From Pseudoscleropodium purum (taxonomy: Eukaryota > Streptophyta > Bryopsida > Hypnales > Brachytheciaceae), in contig OZ017796.1 of assembly GCA_963969395.1 (NCBI GenBank), positions 3,970,501-4,034,500 of the forward strand: a stretch of 64,000 nt of DNA. Direction: 5' to 3'. Shown piece after piece: positions 1 through 12,058 of the stretch. The notes under the pieces were generated by a model that worked only from the letters and a program-made list of their open reading frames with translations, searched no databases and was not told where the DNA came from. A program made the translations under genes and the position numbers. Within the stretch, counting starts at the first letter, position 1; each line of letters opens with the position of its first letter.

Positions 1-499
1 TAGGATACAGATTGTTTATTATAACATTACAACCATTGGGATTGGCATTTTTCAATTCCATAACTAAATTTTTAACAATTTAGTATTTTAAATCATTTTC
101 TATTGTTGTCTACTTACTATTTTTTCCCTATGTATTGTACAATTCCAAGTGATTTGAATTTTTTCAATTATGTAGCCAACTTGCCTTGAAAAATGAATCC
201 AAAGAGTTACAATAATTTTGGAGATTTTTTCATACAAATGTGACCTTGTGAAGTGTAGCTGCTTGAGTTTTGTAGGGCCATAATAAAGATTTTTGTCAAT
301 TCAAATGCTAATATCTTGCAATCTACACGATGGAAATTTCTGAAATTTTTTCCGGATCTTTTCAAACCCCAATACTACAAGATCCTATGGTTCCATGTGT
401 TCAAAAATGTTGCTTTTTCTAAAATTTGGTCCTAATACTAGAAATGGTAGTTTTGGAGTGTTTTTGGTGAAAACATAGTCAAAAACCTTTAGGGATTAA
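1..499 (-). mobile_element. TTAA-flanked repeat family A, copy 1 (cut by window edge)
   Basis: This is the right-hand part of a family A element, reversed relative to the copy at 5472-6404. It ends in CCTTTAGGGATTAA (TTAA at 496-499). Its interior shares long stretches with the other family A copies, for example the words around 'attgggattggcatttttc' and 'aagatccta'. The left end lies outside the window. No transposase coding sequence is visible. Confidence 0.75.
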
Positions 500-589
500 G
501 TTCCTGTGGAGCTTTTTGAAAGCTCGGGTAGCTTCATATGAAGTCAATATTGAATAGAAGAAAGTGATATTTTCATCAAAGATGCATAT

Positions 590-1697
590 TTCCATAAGCT
601 TCTTGAAAATATGATTTTCTTTCCAATCAAGCACCTAAATAAAAAATTGGGGACTCAAAAGTTTTGGGGCAGTTTGGGTAGTATGCCAGTATAGAGGTCA
701 AGTAGTTAGGCAAGCAACAATGCTAGTATGTAAGCCTAAGAATGTGAGCTTGTGAGCATTGAGCCTATAATATAGGTACCTATAATATGGATACCACATA
801 GTATAGAAGGTGTATGTATCATAAATACTTAAAATATGGATATTTGTAACATTTGTATTCTATAATATAAGTGTATAGTATTCTAGGCTCATGGGCTCAC
901 ATGCCTATGCTCACATAATAACAATCTTCGTTAGGCAAGTTGTGAATTTTTTTGATTACCTTTGAACACTTATATCTTGCACTCTATAAAGCTAAATGGG
1001 CTAAAAAAATTTTCCAAACATTCTCATGGCAATGCAAAAAAATTTATGGTTAAAAAATGATCCCCCTTCATTTTTTCATTTTTCAATTTTCACTCAATGA
1101 ACTAAAAATGGAAATTTCAAAACAACTTTAGAGCCATTAGCACAAATTCTAGTGTAAATTCATGAGGTTTTATAAATTATTATTATTTATTTAATTATAA
1201 AAAGGAAAAATATATCTTGATTATTGGAGTTTTGATTCTTTTCAAAAATGAGTTCTTAAAAAAATTGAAACTATGTTCATGTAGATTTATTTTGGATATC
1301 TTTTCTCTATAAGATGGTTTTAGTATAAGATATTTTTATGTATGTTAGACATACCCATTATCTTTGAAAATTGGCATGCAAGTAGTTAACATAACCTACC
1401 TAATGGTCCAAGTTCCCAAAGTTGTACAATGGTTTTGTTTCTACAAAGTTGAGTCAAACTATGTTGATTCAATTGGAGAGGGCCAAAAATTCTTTTCCTC
1501 TAACTTCAAACATTATACTCTTGCAATCTACATGTTCAAATGGTTTGAAACTTTTCCATAAATATCTATAATAGTGTAGTATAAATTTATATGGTTGAAA
1601 GATTGAATATTTTTTACATTTTACATATGTTTAATGCACTAAAAAGTGGTATTTTTGTATTTTTTTTTTGTGAAAATAGTCAAAGCTTTAAACATTG
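590..1697. repeat. Dispersed repeat family E, copy 1, with a nested MITE
   Basis: This AT-rich stretch is related to 16550-17306. Shared blocks include the words near 1370 and 16983 ('aattggcatgcaa') and a Leu/Phe-rich AT block near the right end. A degraded TTTAGGGTTTAA-like border lies at the right side ('gctttaaac' near 1690). The left border is not clear. A smaller element is inserted at 731-915. No convincing gene is present. Confidence 0.5.
731..915. mobile_element. Small MITE-like element, family G copy 1
   Basis: The element begins TAAGCCTAAGAATGTGAGC and ends TGCTCACA, giving an imperfect inverted repeat (TGTGAGC against GCTCACA). The centre is AT-rich with repeated 'ataggt' words. 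A second copy at 16751-16910 sits at a different place within the related family E repeat, which shows independent insertion. Imperfect 9-base flanks (AACAATGCT and AACAATCTT) hint at a Mutator-type duplication but do not prove it. Confidence 0.5.
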
Positions 1698-1805
1698 CTA
1701 TTTTCTGCATTAATAATTAGTTTGCATCAAAATTTCTTTGGAATTGTTTACAAGAATATAAAAAAAATTGCTTGATCTAATCATATAAATTATATGCAAT
1801 GTATA

Positions 1806-2290
1806 AGGGTTTGAAGTGAACTGATTATATATGTAGTATTATATTTGACTCCTAGATATAAATTATGTATTAAAATATGTCAAGAATCTCACCATTGGAT
1901 TGACATTTCAACAATTAACATTTTTCATTTGGATGTCATTTTATCATCTAAACCTTCTTATGTTCAAATACAACATATACAAAGAATATGTGACCATTTT
2001 TTTTGAGCTTAAGAGAGATGTTTTTTTTAGCTTCAAAGGAAGTATAATGATGGTTCAAATGATAGGAAATAGCATGTGTCATTCAAATACAACATATACA
2101 AAGAATATGTGACCATTTTTTTAGCTTAAAAGAGATGTTTTTTTAGCTTCAAAGGAAGTGTAATGATGGTTCAAATGATAGGAAGTAGCATGTGTCATTG
2201 GATTGGCTTAACATGAATACAAAATTTTGTCAATATTGACACCATATTACATCTAAGAAAAAGATGTGTTGCTGTCTAAAATTAGACTTT
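1806..2290. repeat. Dispersed repeat family F, copy 1, with internal 119-bp tandem duplication
   Basis: The stretch is similar to 40985-41277; both contain 'gtagtgaactg'-like and 'gtattaaaat' words followed by 'catttgacat'-like text in the same order. Inside it a unit starting 'caaatacaacatatacaaag' at 1965 repeats at 2084 with only a few differences, giving two copies of about 119 bp. No gene is supported. Confidence 0.55.
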
Positions 2291-3389
2291 CTATACTAGA
2301 AAGGCTTAAAGTGTCCAAATTAGGTGTAATTACCTTAGTTCATTGTGAAAATTATCTATTTTCAATAGGAACTCATTGACCAACATTTGGAATATTTTTA
2401 GAGTTTTATCAACTACTTTCCTTTGATTCTCATATTGAACTAGATTTTCAAATACAAAGTCTAGTTTTTTCTCTCTATTTTATTCTAAATAGATAATTAT
2501 AGATCTTTTTACTAGATTTTTTCTAATGTTTTTGAATTGCACCATTTTTTTCTTCGAATTCCACCCATTAAAATGAACTACCCAAACATTGTCACAAATC
2601 CTTGCAATCATAGAATATTTATGTTGATGTGCTAAAAATGTGTTCTAAATGAGGGAATGAAGTTGATTGTTGTTGGTCAAAGAAGATTCCACAGTAGGTA
2701 ATTGCAAGATATGGAATTCCAATTTTATTGCTAAGATTTACTACTTTTTATTGTTTTTCTAACCAAGGAGATTCTCACAAGTAAATAAAATTTGAATTAA
2801 ATATGAAAGTATTTGCAAGTTATGTCTAGATGACTATATCCATGAAACTAGTGAAAAAAGTGCTTCGTCGTAGTGCAATATTCATGTTAAATATAAAAAC
2901 ATCTCATTGTTAATAACTTGGGCTCTATTTCTCTCTACACTATCAATGACAATCAATTAAAATTTTGAATTTTTGAAATCTCAAAATCTTAACATCTTGA
3001 AATCTATGAACTAGTTGTAACTTGCAAATTAGTGACATATAATCATTTGATGTTTTATCAAGCCTCTAGAAGACTGTTTCAAGGCTATTCTTGAAACTAT
3101 GAACCAATGTACTATTGGCTAGAATATAAAATAATTAAAATATTCAAGAATATTTAAATATGAAAAATCAATTAATAATAAAATTTGACATGGTAGTCTC
3201 TTGACCATGTGAGATTGCTAATGTGGAAGTGATTCTGTATTCCTCATAGTCTAGGAAATCGCAGTCTTTTAGAAGCGTCAAACATGTAACATTAGAATTT
3301 ATATTGAACAAATAATAAGTTTCTTATGCAAAGATGGGTGGACGGTAGGCTATAAAGGTCAAATAACTAGTTGAGCAAATTCCATATGA
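2291..3389. other. AT-rich intergenic DNA, no feature seen
   Basis: No open frame of credible length, RNA gene or clear repeat border was recognised here. Confidence 0.5.
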
Positions 3390-4319
3390 TTAACCCCTAA
3401 ATTCCCATTGTCCCCTTGGGGACAAATCAGATTTTAGATAGGTTCCTATGACCTCAATTTTTGGTGAATTGTTTTGAAACTTTCCCATAAGATAGAAAAA
3501 CTGATTATCTACGTGGAAAAATAATTTTTATTTCAATTGGTGCCCGGGAGAAAAAGTTATACCACAAAAAGCTTGAAAACTGAACTTGGCAGGCAACACA
3601 AAAAAAATTGCAGAAAATCAAAATAAATTTTAATTTTTTTTCCTATGAAATGTTTCATTTTTTTCTACATGTGAAGCTTTGATTTGTTCTATTTGGACTA
3701 ATAATGAGAAAGTTAAGGACAATCTTGCTTTTTGGGTAATTTCAACATCTTCTTGAAAAAATAACTTGTAGGATTCATTTCTAAATGCAATTTTCACAAT
3801 TTTTCACAATTTAAAAAAAAAAATGTTGTATTTTCTGCTAAAACAATATCACCATTGGGATTATCGTCTTTCAATCCCATCATGGAGTTATTAATGATTT
3901 AGTTGTTTTTTCCAATCTTGGGCCTACTTCTATTTAGCATTTTTTTAGAGAATGAAAATCAAGTATTTTTTTTGATGAATTCTTTTCCTAGACTTTCAAC
4001 TCAATTCTTCAACATAAAAAGTTTTAAATTCAAAGTTTGTAGTGCAAAAAAATTCCACAATTTGCAGTCAAAGTCATTTGAAATTGCACGCCAGTGTTCA
4101 AAAAACTTTTTTTTTCAACTTTGAATGCTAATATCTTCCAATCTATATGGTCAAACTTTATGAGTTTTTTACCATGTAAGATAAGACAAGTAAAGTATAA
4201 GATCCTACATTTAGATTCTAAAAAAATGTTTTTTTTTTGTATTCTTCAGTGAATGCATCAAAAATAGCAGTTTTGAATGTTTTTTGATAGAAAAATGGCC
4301 TTGGAAATTTAGGGGTTAA
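3390..4319. mobile_element. TTAA-flanked repeat family D
   Basis: The left end reads TTAACCCCTAAATTCCCATTG and the right end reads GGCCTTGGAAATTTAGGGGTTAA-like text, so about 20 bases are inverted. TTAA lies at both borders (3390-3393 and 4316-4319). The length is about 930 bp. The interior differs from family A but the termini match families A, B and C, implying mobilisation by the same enzyme. It has no transposase gene. Confidence 0.75.
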
Positions 4320-4334
4320 GGTAGGAGCATCTAA

Positions 4335-4584
4335 GGGCCCCTTCACACATGGGCCCAAGGTTGAGAGTCCGTCAGCTTCCACCAATCAAATTTAAGAAAA
4401 CCCCGACTTTGGCCTCTTGACCCTTCACACAAGGTGGCACAATCCAAAGTCCGTCACCCTCCAAAGTGCCTACATGGAAGCCCAAGCTTCTATGTGGCAA
4501 TGGCCTCATGACAAACTCTCGACCAAAGTTTGGCCATGAACTCCCACGGCCTCTCTACTAGGTCGGCCCTGTGTAAAGCGCCCC
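4335..4584. mobile_element. Tourist/PIF-Harbinger-like MITE with TAA target duplication
   Basis: A 250-bp block, clearly richer in G+C than its surroundings, starts GGGCCCCTTCACACATGGGCC and ends GGCCCTGTGTAAAGCGCCCC, an imperfect terminal inverted repeat of about 20 bases. TAA flanks it on both sides (4332-4334 and 4585-4587). The joined flanks resemble the nearby sequence 'gcacctaaaatgaac' at about 4640, which looks like an empty version of the site. A TAA/TTA duplication is the known signature of PIF/Harbinger elements. No coding capacity is visible. Confidence 0.7.
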
Positions 4585-4587
4585 TAA

Positions 4588-5471
4588 AATGAATATATTT
4601 TTTGGTCATGTCAGATTAAGATACAAGTAAGATAGATGCACCTAAAATGAACAGTTTTTGGTCAATCATGTGACCTTGGTGACCAAAACTCAATATATTT
4701 TTCTACATAAATGCTAGCAATTCTAAAAGAAAATGAAGTCAATGGGTTTCATAATTGTTGGACACTTGTGCAATATTGTATGATTTTCAAAGTTCAAAGC
4801 ATAGGAAACCTATGAAAGACACTAGACTTGACAAAATATCCTTAAATATAATTACAAAATAGTCAAATAATTTATAGAAAATGGACATTGATTGTATTCA
4901 AAACCAATGGAATGTGCATGATGGGAAGCCCACTTTATTAACTCTCAAAAGACATTACGAGTCTAAGAGAAATTTTAAAAGTCAAATCTCAATTTTCATA
5001 TAATTCTTGATTTCAAATGTTTTAAAAGTTAATAAAAAAAATGTAGTTCCAATAATCTAATTTTACTTCAATTTTTATTAATTAATTTTTATTATTAAGT
5101 TTATAGTTTTGTGACACTTTGAAAGGTAGCATCTTCAAAGATTAAAATACACCACTTAAAAACTTCTCCTATCAATTATCTCTTGCCATAGACTCAAAGA
5201 GCACATCAATTATATCACGATGTTTGTCCCTACGATCTCTATTTAGAAAAAAATCATATTATTTTAAGCATTTTTATAACTATTATGAGTTTTTTAGAAA
5301 AGATACATGAAAAAATCATATAAAATTTATTTTCATGTTTTAAATTGTAAAATATTAAAGATAAAATTCAAATATAATATTACTACAAAAAATAAATATG
5401 AAAAATTTAAAATATATGTTTTAATGCAGAAAACTAATAAAGTTTGACCAAGTTTAAACATGAAATGTTCT
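4588..5471. other. AT-rich intergenic DNA
   Basis: No gene is recognised. The text near 4620-4680 partly repeats the flank of the preceding MITE. Confidence 0.5.
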
Positions 5472-6404
5472 TTAACCCCTAAATTTCCATGACTATGTTT
5501 TCACCAAAAATGCTCAAACACTACCATTTTCAGTACCTAAACCAATTTTTTTGAAAAAAACACTTTTTTTGACCCATAAAACCATAGGATCTTGTAGTAT
5601 GCTGACTTGAAAATATGTAGTAAGAATTTCAAAAATTTCGACTGTGTGGATTGCGAGATATTAGCATTTAAATTCATTAAAATCATTTTTTGGGCCTTAC
5701 AAAAAACAAGGCAGCTATACTTCACAAGCTCACTTTTCAATGAAAAAACAACCAAAATGGTGGTGCTTCTTTGGATCTTTTTCTCTAGACAAGTTGTCTA
5801 CGTACTTGAAAAATTTCAAATCATTTGGAATTGAACAATATATAGGAAAAAGAATAGTAAGTAAGAATAGTAGAGAATGATTCAAAATACTAAATTATTA
5901 AGAATTTAATTATGGAATTAAAAAATGCCAATTCTAATGATTGAAATGTTGTAATAAACAATCTATATCTTATGATTTTATTTTTTTTCAAAGCTATTGA
6001 AAATTGAGGAAGATAATGGATTTCAAAGTTTACTTTAGAATAGGGAATCCATAATTGCCTGCAAACAAAAAATCCTCATAACTTTGGATTCATTGATCAA
6101 AATATAATGATTTGAAGCTTTCCACAAATATTTAACTTTAGAAAATCAATTTCAAATTTTTGTTTTTGAAAAAAGTGATTTTTTCAAATCTGCCCAAACT
6201 GCTTAGTTACAAAAAAGTAACATATTAGGTTATAGCTTTTGACTCCTATTTTCAAATGTCATGAAATTTAGTGCATATAAAAGATTTTCCTTGTCCCCAC
6301 CTTCTATTAAAATTTGGGCCAAAAATATGGAAATCTTTAGCCATATGCACTTGCCCAAAATTTCTATATAGCCAAAAAACACACCTTGGTCCTTTAGAGA
6401 TTAA
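5472..6404 (+). mobile_element. TTAA-flanked repeat family A, copy 2
   Basis: The left border is TTAACCCCTAAATTTCCATG and the right border is CCTTTAGAGATTAA, slightly decayed. The length is 933 bp. The interior aligns throughout with the copies at 6630-7565, 38035-39001 and, reversed, 39083-40015. Short open frames inside it recur in several copies but carry no recognisable protein motif, so I do not call genes. Confidence 0.85.
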
Positions 6405-6629
6405 GGGTGAAGCTTGTAGGTAGAATGGAAAGTATATGTACTTAAAATACATACTTTTTCAAATGAAAAATTCTAAATGCTATTCGAGAAAAATATTATA
6501 TCATGATGTTAGTAAATGAAATAAAAAGTGAATGCAATTGGTTTGAGAATTTTTAGAGTTTGTGTAAACATCCCATGAATTTTCAAAATTAAAGTCATAG
6601 AAACACCTACTATTAACACTAGACTACAG

Positions 6630-7565
6630 TTAACCCTTGAAGGTCAAAGACTATGTTTCCACCAAAAACACTCCAAAATTGTCATTTCTAATACAAGTAC
6701 CAAATTTCAGATGAAAGACATTTTTGGATACATGTAACCTTCGAATCTTGTAGTAAACTAGTTTGAAAAGATGTGGAAAAAATTTCAAAATTTTCCATAG
6801 TGTAGATTGTAGGATATTAAAGTTTGAAGTGACAAAAATCCTTTTCTTGCCCTTGTGAAAATATGGGCAGCTACACTTCATAAGGTTACATTTGTGTGAA
6901 AAAATGTCCAAAATGGTGGTTACTCTTTGGGTTCATTCTTCAAGGCAAGTTGTCTATATGCTTGAAATTTTTTAGATCATTTGGAATTGCATAACATATG
7001 GGAAAAAAATAGTAAATAGAAAAGAAGTACAAAGTGATTCAAAACACTAAATTGTTAAGAATTTTAACCTACCATTAAAATTTGCCAATCCAATGGTGGT
7101 AATGTAGTAATAAAAAATCTACATCATATCTTTTTATTTTTTTTCAAAAAATATTAAAAATTAAGTTAAATCAAGGACTCCAAAGTTTATTTTTAAGTAG
7201 GGAATCCATAATTACCTGCAAACTAAAACACCTCATAACTTTCATCTCATAAATCAATATATAATGATTAAAAGCTTTCCATATATATATAAATCTAGAA
7301 AACCAATTTCAAATTTTTATTTTTGAAAAAAGTGATTTTTTAAGAAATTTTTGGGCTGCCCCGTGAGTGTTGAAAATTACATATCATGCAATAACTTTTG
7401 AACTATGTAGTCAAAATTTATGAAAATTGTTATGCCTTAAAGCTACTCCTTGGACATATGTTATTTGAAAATTTCAGAAAAAAGAAATAAAAACTCCATT
7501 CATAGTGAGTTGCCCAAAATTGCTATGTTGCCAAAAAAAACGTAGTTTTGACCTTTAGGGGTTAA
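6630..7565 (+). mobile_element. TTAA-flanked repeat family A, copy 3, in a recognisable target repeat
   Basis: The element runs from TTAACCCTTGAAGG to CCTTTAGGGGTTAA (936 bp). Its flanks ('ctagactacag' and 'tagaagtacatcc') join to resemble 'ctagactacccttaagtggacatcc' at 43091-43115, a related repeat without the insertion. This paralogous empty site places the insertion exactly at a TTAA and supports TTAA as the duplicated target. Confidence 0.9.
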
Positions 7566-8639
7566 TAGAAGTACATCCTAGAAGTACAAAATGCTTCAAC
7601 TCTCATTGGTTGCTTCAAATAGCTCTTCTACTTCCATAGGTTTCTTTTGAAAACTAGTGTTGAATTAGAGCCAATACTTTGTCATGTTTGGGTAAATGAG
7701 CAAGATATTTGCTACAATAAGAAGCTCTAATCTAAGTGATGACAAACAAATGGTGTTGCAAAAGGATAAAGATACCTTAGTGAAAGCCTTGATTGACCTT
7801 CAATAAGTCTTGTTTTCACAAGAGGGAAAAGAACATACATGAACCAAAATGAGACACTTGACAAGTGATAACCACCATCACAATATTAGAATTTGGATAT
7901 AAGAGGTGTTTGGTTAACCCTAGAGTGCCGCAAATGCTAATTTGTAGGGTTTAGATGACAATCAAATGAGATGAACAAAAATTGGAGGCATTTTTTTATC
8001 CAATTTTATCTCTTGACTTTTCATGGTGGATTATGAAGAGCATGCTATTGAGTTTATAATCTTGCTAGTGTTTGTTTTTATGTAAGTGAAAAGTTAGTAA
8101 GAAAAAAACAGATCACAAAATATGTTATATTAATGTATTTTAGGAAGTTGTTGCTCCTTCCTCTAAATCTGAAATTTCTCCATAAAATTGATACTTTTTT
8201 ACTTTCCAACCAACTATTGAAAAGAACATCATCTACTCTAATTTCAACTAGAATTTGCATTTTGAAAAATTCCAAAAACTGAATATTTTATTGCAATTTG
8301 AATTGTGGATGTATTTCCAATGTCTACACTAAATACTAATTATAGAATGATATAGAAATTGTATTTACACTATGACATTCTTCACTATAATCTACATATG
8401 TGGTGAAAATTTCAAATTGTTTCAAATTGTTTTCTATTTGATAAGATTTTTCTTCACTTTTTCTTCAAAAATTCTCAAAAAAATTGAAAACTTTTGTGTA
8501 ACTAAAGAAGACATGTAATTTCATTTTTGAAAAATAAAAATGAAAACTTCATTTACATGCAATAGCTAAAAAGGAACATACAAAGTAACAAAATTTGACC
8601 TTCAACTCTACAGTCATATACCAAGTATTTCAAGGTTAA
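7566..8639. other. AT-rich intergenic DNA with part of repeat family H
   Basis: The first 90 bases continue the family H repeat that was split by the preceding element ('tgcttcaactctcattggttgcttc', also at 43140 and 44010). The remainder shows no gene. Confidence 0.45.
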
Positions 8640-10337
8640 TCACTTAGGCAGGTTCATTCAAGGCCACTTGAAAAGAGGCTGCACACTCTTGTTCCTCCAT
8701 TCTTCCTTCCCCTTGGCCTGAAATTTTAAATCCTCACCCCCCAATGCCATTGATCTTGAATATGGATACGGTATACAAGTAAGGGATGTGGGATATATCC
8801 CATATCAATTGCCAATCTCACCCCCACTTAGAAATTACAAAGGGGTGGGAGGGGTGAGAGGATAAATTTTATGGAAAATGTAAAAATGAAATGGGGGGAG
8901 GGAAGGGGTTTAATGAAAACAAAACAAAAGTTGGAATTTGAGTGCATAGTTTGTCACTATGCCTATGCACTCAAAAGAGGCAGTTACTGCCTTGCCTGTC
9001 CATTATTATTCAGGGCCAAATATCTCTCCCTTTTGCTTCACTTTTCAGCTGTCGGAGAACAGAATGTGTTCATTTTAGGCGCTTCTACCTTGGTCTCTCT
9101 CTATATGCAAAGAGAACACAATGATGAAGTTGCCGCACCATATTGGATTGAGGAGCACCTTTGCTCTTCACAAAAATCGTCTGCAAAACAAGGGCAAAGA
9201 TTCAGGCACTTGGTAAGTCATTGGGAAACCCATGATATATCCCCATCAATCAATGGGGAGTGTCTGCCACTTTGGGGTACATTGGGTACAGACACGCATT
9301 TACAGGAAGATTCTAACCTTGATCAAACAGAGGGCTGCGATTGAAATATAACACCTACAGAAGGCCAAAGATTCATGGTCTCAAAATAAACAATGAAATT
9401 GATCACATACCGGGAGGGTCCCATATAAAATGGGCCAAATTTTGTATCACCAGGATAAGCAAAAGAACATCGTATGTGCTTGTCAGAAAAAATAATTCCT
9501 ATGTAGACTACTCGAAATTGTAAATAAAAACTTGAGATCCACTCGAGGACCTTTGGACATTGTAGGGCTCACAGGTTCCCTCGCTCCAGTTCCCTGCTTG
9601 GCAGAGTTACATGGGTTCTCAAATGCTTAGGTTAGTCAGATGCAAGCGGTACCTTGCAATAAGCAGTATGCGGATACTGTCACTTCGAATTGAATCGAAT
9701 GGATATAACCTTGCATTGCAGACTCCAAAGTGCCACCCTCAGAAGCATGCAAGCAAACCAATCTGCAGGGAAAATTTCTTATTATCGGTGTTAAGGCACA
9801 GAGATGGAGCCTGTCCTACGTACTGAAGCACTCACCTGCTTCCATCTATGATGCTGAGATCGTGAATAGTATCCAAAATACTCCGTCAATGCCAATCCCT
9901 CTTCTGAGCATGTTGATATGCCACTTGCAACAGACGCTTAGTAACGGCGAAACTATCAGCCATGGCAACGCAATTTTTTCCAAGAACGTGTTCTTTGTCT
10001 TCTCCAAGAGAGAATTGATGTTCAAGAAAAATACATGCCAATATCAAATCCTTGAATAATTATGAGCAACAACATCATGAAATTTCTCTCAAAATCAGCA
10101 ATTGTATAAAAATGTAAGGCAAGAATTCTTGCAAGGATAGGACAGTAATGTTTCATACTCATGCTGAAAACTGAAGATTCAGAGGCACACTGCACATCTG
10201 GTATCATTTCCCTCAAAGTTCAGGCCGTCTGTGCATGATCAACCTCTGCAACTCCCAGTGTTCTCAACCAAAATGCTAGGAAATGCTTAGCTGCAAGCGA
10301 TGCAGCAAAACCCCACACTGTTGCAGTTAGTAATGTC
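8640..10337. other. Less AT-rich island, no confident gene
   Basis: Base composition is more balanced than in the flanking repeats and no repeat border was found, so this may be old unique DNA or a decayed gene. A plus-strand frame at 8871-9344 begins at an ATG but has no motif I recognise and overlaps other frames. A minus-strand frame with a possible intron is described separately. Confidence 0.4.
9637..9963 (-). pseudogene. Possible decayed two-exon gene, unidentified
   Basis: On the minus strand an ATG in good context (GCCATGGCT, at 9963) opens a frame reading MADSFAVTKRLLQVAYQ and onward. An in-frame TGA follows about 25 codons in, then coding-like text to a plausible donor (AGGTGAGT). 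After a short intron ending in CCCTGCAG the same frame stays open until a TGA near 9637. No family was recognised. The single internal stop and the splice signals suggest a pseudogene, but the evidence is thin and it could be chance. Confidence 0.2.
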
Positions 10338-11261
10338 TTAACACCCTGAAGGTCCATGAGAATGTTTCATCAAAAAACACTCTAAAATTGTCATTTCTAG
10401 TGCAAAAAGCTACAATAAATAAAAACTAGTTTTTTTGCATATCTAATCATAGGATCTTGCATAAGACTTGTATGAGAATGTGTGGAAAAAATTTCAGAAA
10501 CTTTGACAACATAGAATGTAAGATATTAGTATTCAAAATGGAAAGAAAAAAAAAGTTTTTTTCGAACATGGTGAACCAAAGTTTTCAGAAAATTTTAACT
10601 TGATAACTTAAATGTTTTGCACTACAAAGTTTGGAGGTTTGAATCTTCATGGTGGAGAATTGAGTTCAAAATTTTAAGGAAAAATTCAAAAGAAAACAAT
10701 TTGATTAACACCCTTTAGTAAAATTGTTTAATAAGTAGAAGTAGATACAAGATTAAAAGAAAATGAAATCACAAATAGTTCTAAAATGGAATTAAAACAT
10801 GTCAATCCTAAAGGTGAGATGGTTGTAGCAAGTAATCTACACCCAATAAACCTTCATGCTTTGAAAAATTGTGAAAACTGAGTTAAAAAAATGAATCCTA
10901 CACTATTGTTTTTGGAAGATGCCTTGATTGCCCACAAAACAAGACTCTTCATAGTTTTCACTTGACTAATCCAAATTAAATATACCAAACCTTTCCATGT
11001 AGACATGAATATTTTTGTAAGGAAAAAAATATTAAAAATTATGAATTAAATTTTTTTTTTTTTTTTGTAGAGTCAAGCATTTTGAGCTTAAGAGAGCATA
11101 CCTTTTTTTTTTTTCCCAAGCAGCAATTGAAATAAAAATTATATTTCCAAAAGAGCATACATTTTCTAACCTCCAATAAGAAGTTTCCAAATTTTTCACT
11201 GTAAGAACCTGCCCGAAATTCTTAAAAACCCACTCCAGGACTTTGAACCATTAGGGGTTAA
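10338..11261 (+). mobile_element. TTAA-flanked repeat family A, copy 4
   Basis: The left end TTAACACCCTGAAGGTCC is a decayed form of the family terminus; the right end is CATTAGGGGTTAA. The length is 924 bp and the interior follows family A in the same order, with two long poly-T runs near 11050 and 11110. There is no coding capacity. Confidence 0.8.
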
Positions 11262-11899
11262 AATGATCTCACCGCAAAAGGTAACATCCTGGGCATATCC
11301 TAACCCCTAAATAACCAAAGATTCATGATATGGCAATGAGCAATATAATTGAAATTTTGAGAATAATATATTTCAGATTTGCCAAATTTTGACATTATAA
11401 CCAACGAGGAACAGAGCATATGTTGGTCAAACACAAATACAAGTCTTCATATTACCTACTCAAAAGCCTAATTCGGGCTTTCTGATCCTGCTGAGGTAAA
11501 ACCCAAACCCTGTCATCAATGTCTGATTTTGCTAGACCATGAACTGAGCAATTTAGGTTACAGTTCATAGCGCACCACTCGATGTTACGCAAAGAATCAC
11601 GCCCGGGACGAAAAGTTGTCTGCAAAATCCAGCCTGGGTATCAAGCAGCGACAGTAGTTACCTCACGACGGTACGCAACAAGCCCACTCCAATTGCCTCA
11701 TGATTGGCACCAAGCATCAACGAAAACTAGGGCATGTTGAACCTGGAAATCACAACAACCGTCATAAAATTGCCAAATTGAGCAATTCTCAAAGAAAATG
11801 TAGAAATTACAACTACAACTCCACAGCCGTTAACCCTAACTGCAGAACAGCGATTGCAGACAAGGCACATTAATCATGGAGAATGGTCTCACCTATGAG
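11262..11899. other. Intergenic DNA downstream of the B3 gene
   Basis: No gene is recognised. It probably includes the 3' untranslated region and terminator of the minus-strand B3 gene. Confidence 0.4.
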
Positions 11900-12058
11900 T
11901 TACTGGGTGGCAGTGGTCTCGTGATCAGCCTCCCCGATACCTGATCGAATGTCCCTGCCTTGAGCTGCTGCCGGCTTTTGAAATTCTTTATCATCTTCGT
12001 CATTATCTTCACCACTGCCCAACTCTCTTACATCCTCCCCTTCCTGGTCCTTCTTCTG
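11900..12058 (-). other. Out-of-frame duplicate of the B3 protein tail
   Basis: Read on the minus strand in the frame shifted from the B3 gene, this segment gives QKKDQEGEDVRELGSGEDND and then EDDKEFQKPAAA, an evident copy of the true tail QKKDEEEGEDLIELNSGDD ending PAAA just upstream. The second copy stays open to a TAA at 11900-11902. The gene's own frame stops at 12028-12030 shortly after entering the duplicate. A tandem duplication of about 120 bp, no longer in frame, is the simplest reading. A one-base sequencing error could instead have hidden a longer protein. Confidence 0.7.

Noticed and set aside
8871..9344. 157-codon plus-strand frame
   Set aside because: It has no recognisable motif, no homology from memory and no neighbouring exon; too weak to call.
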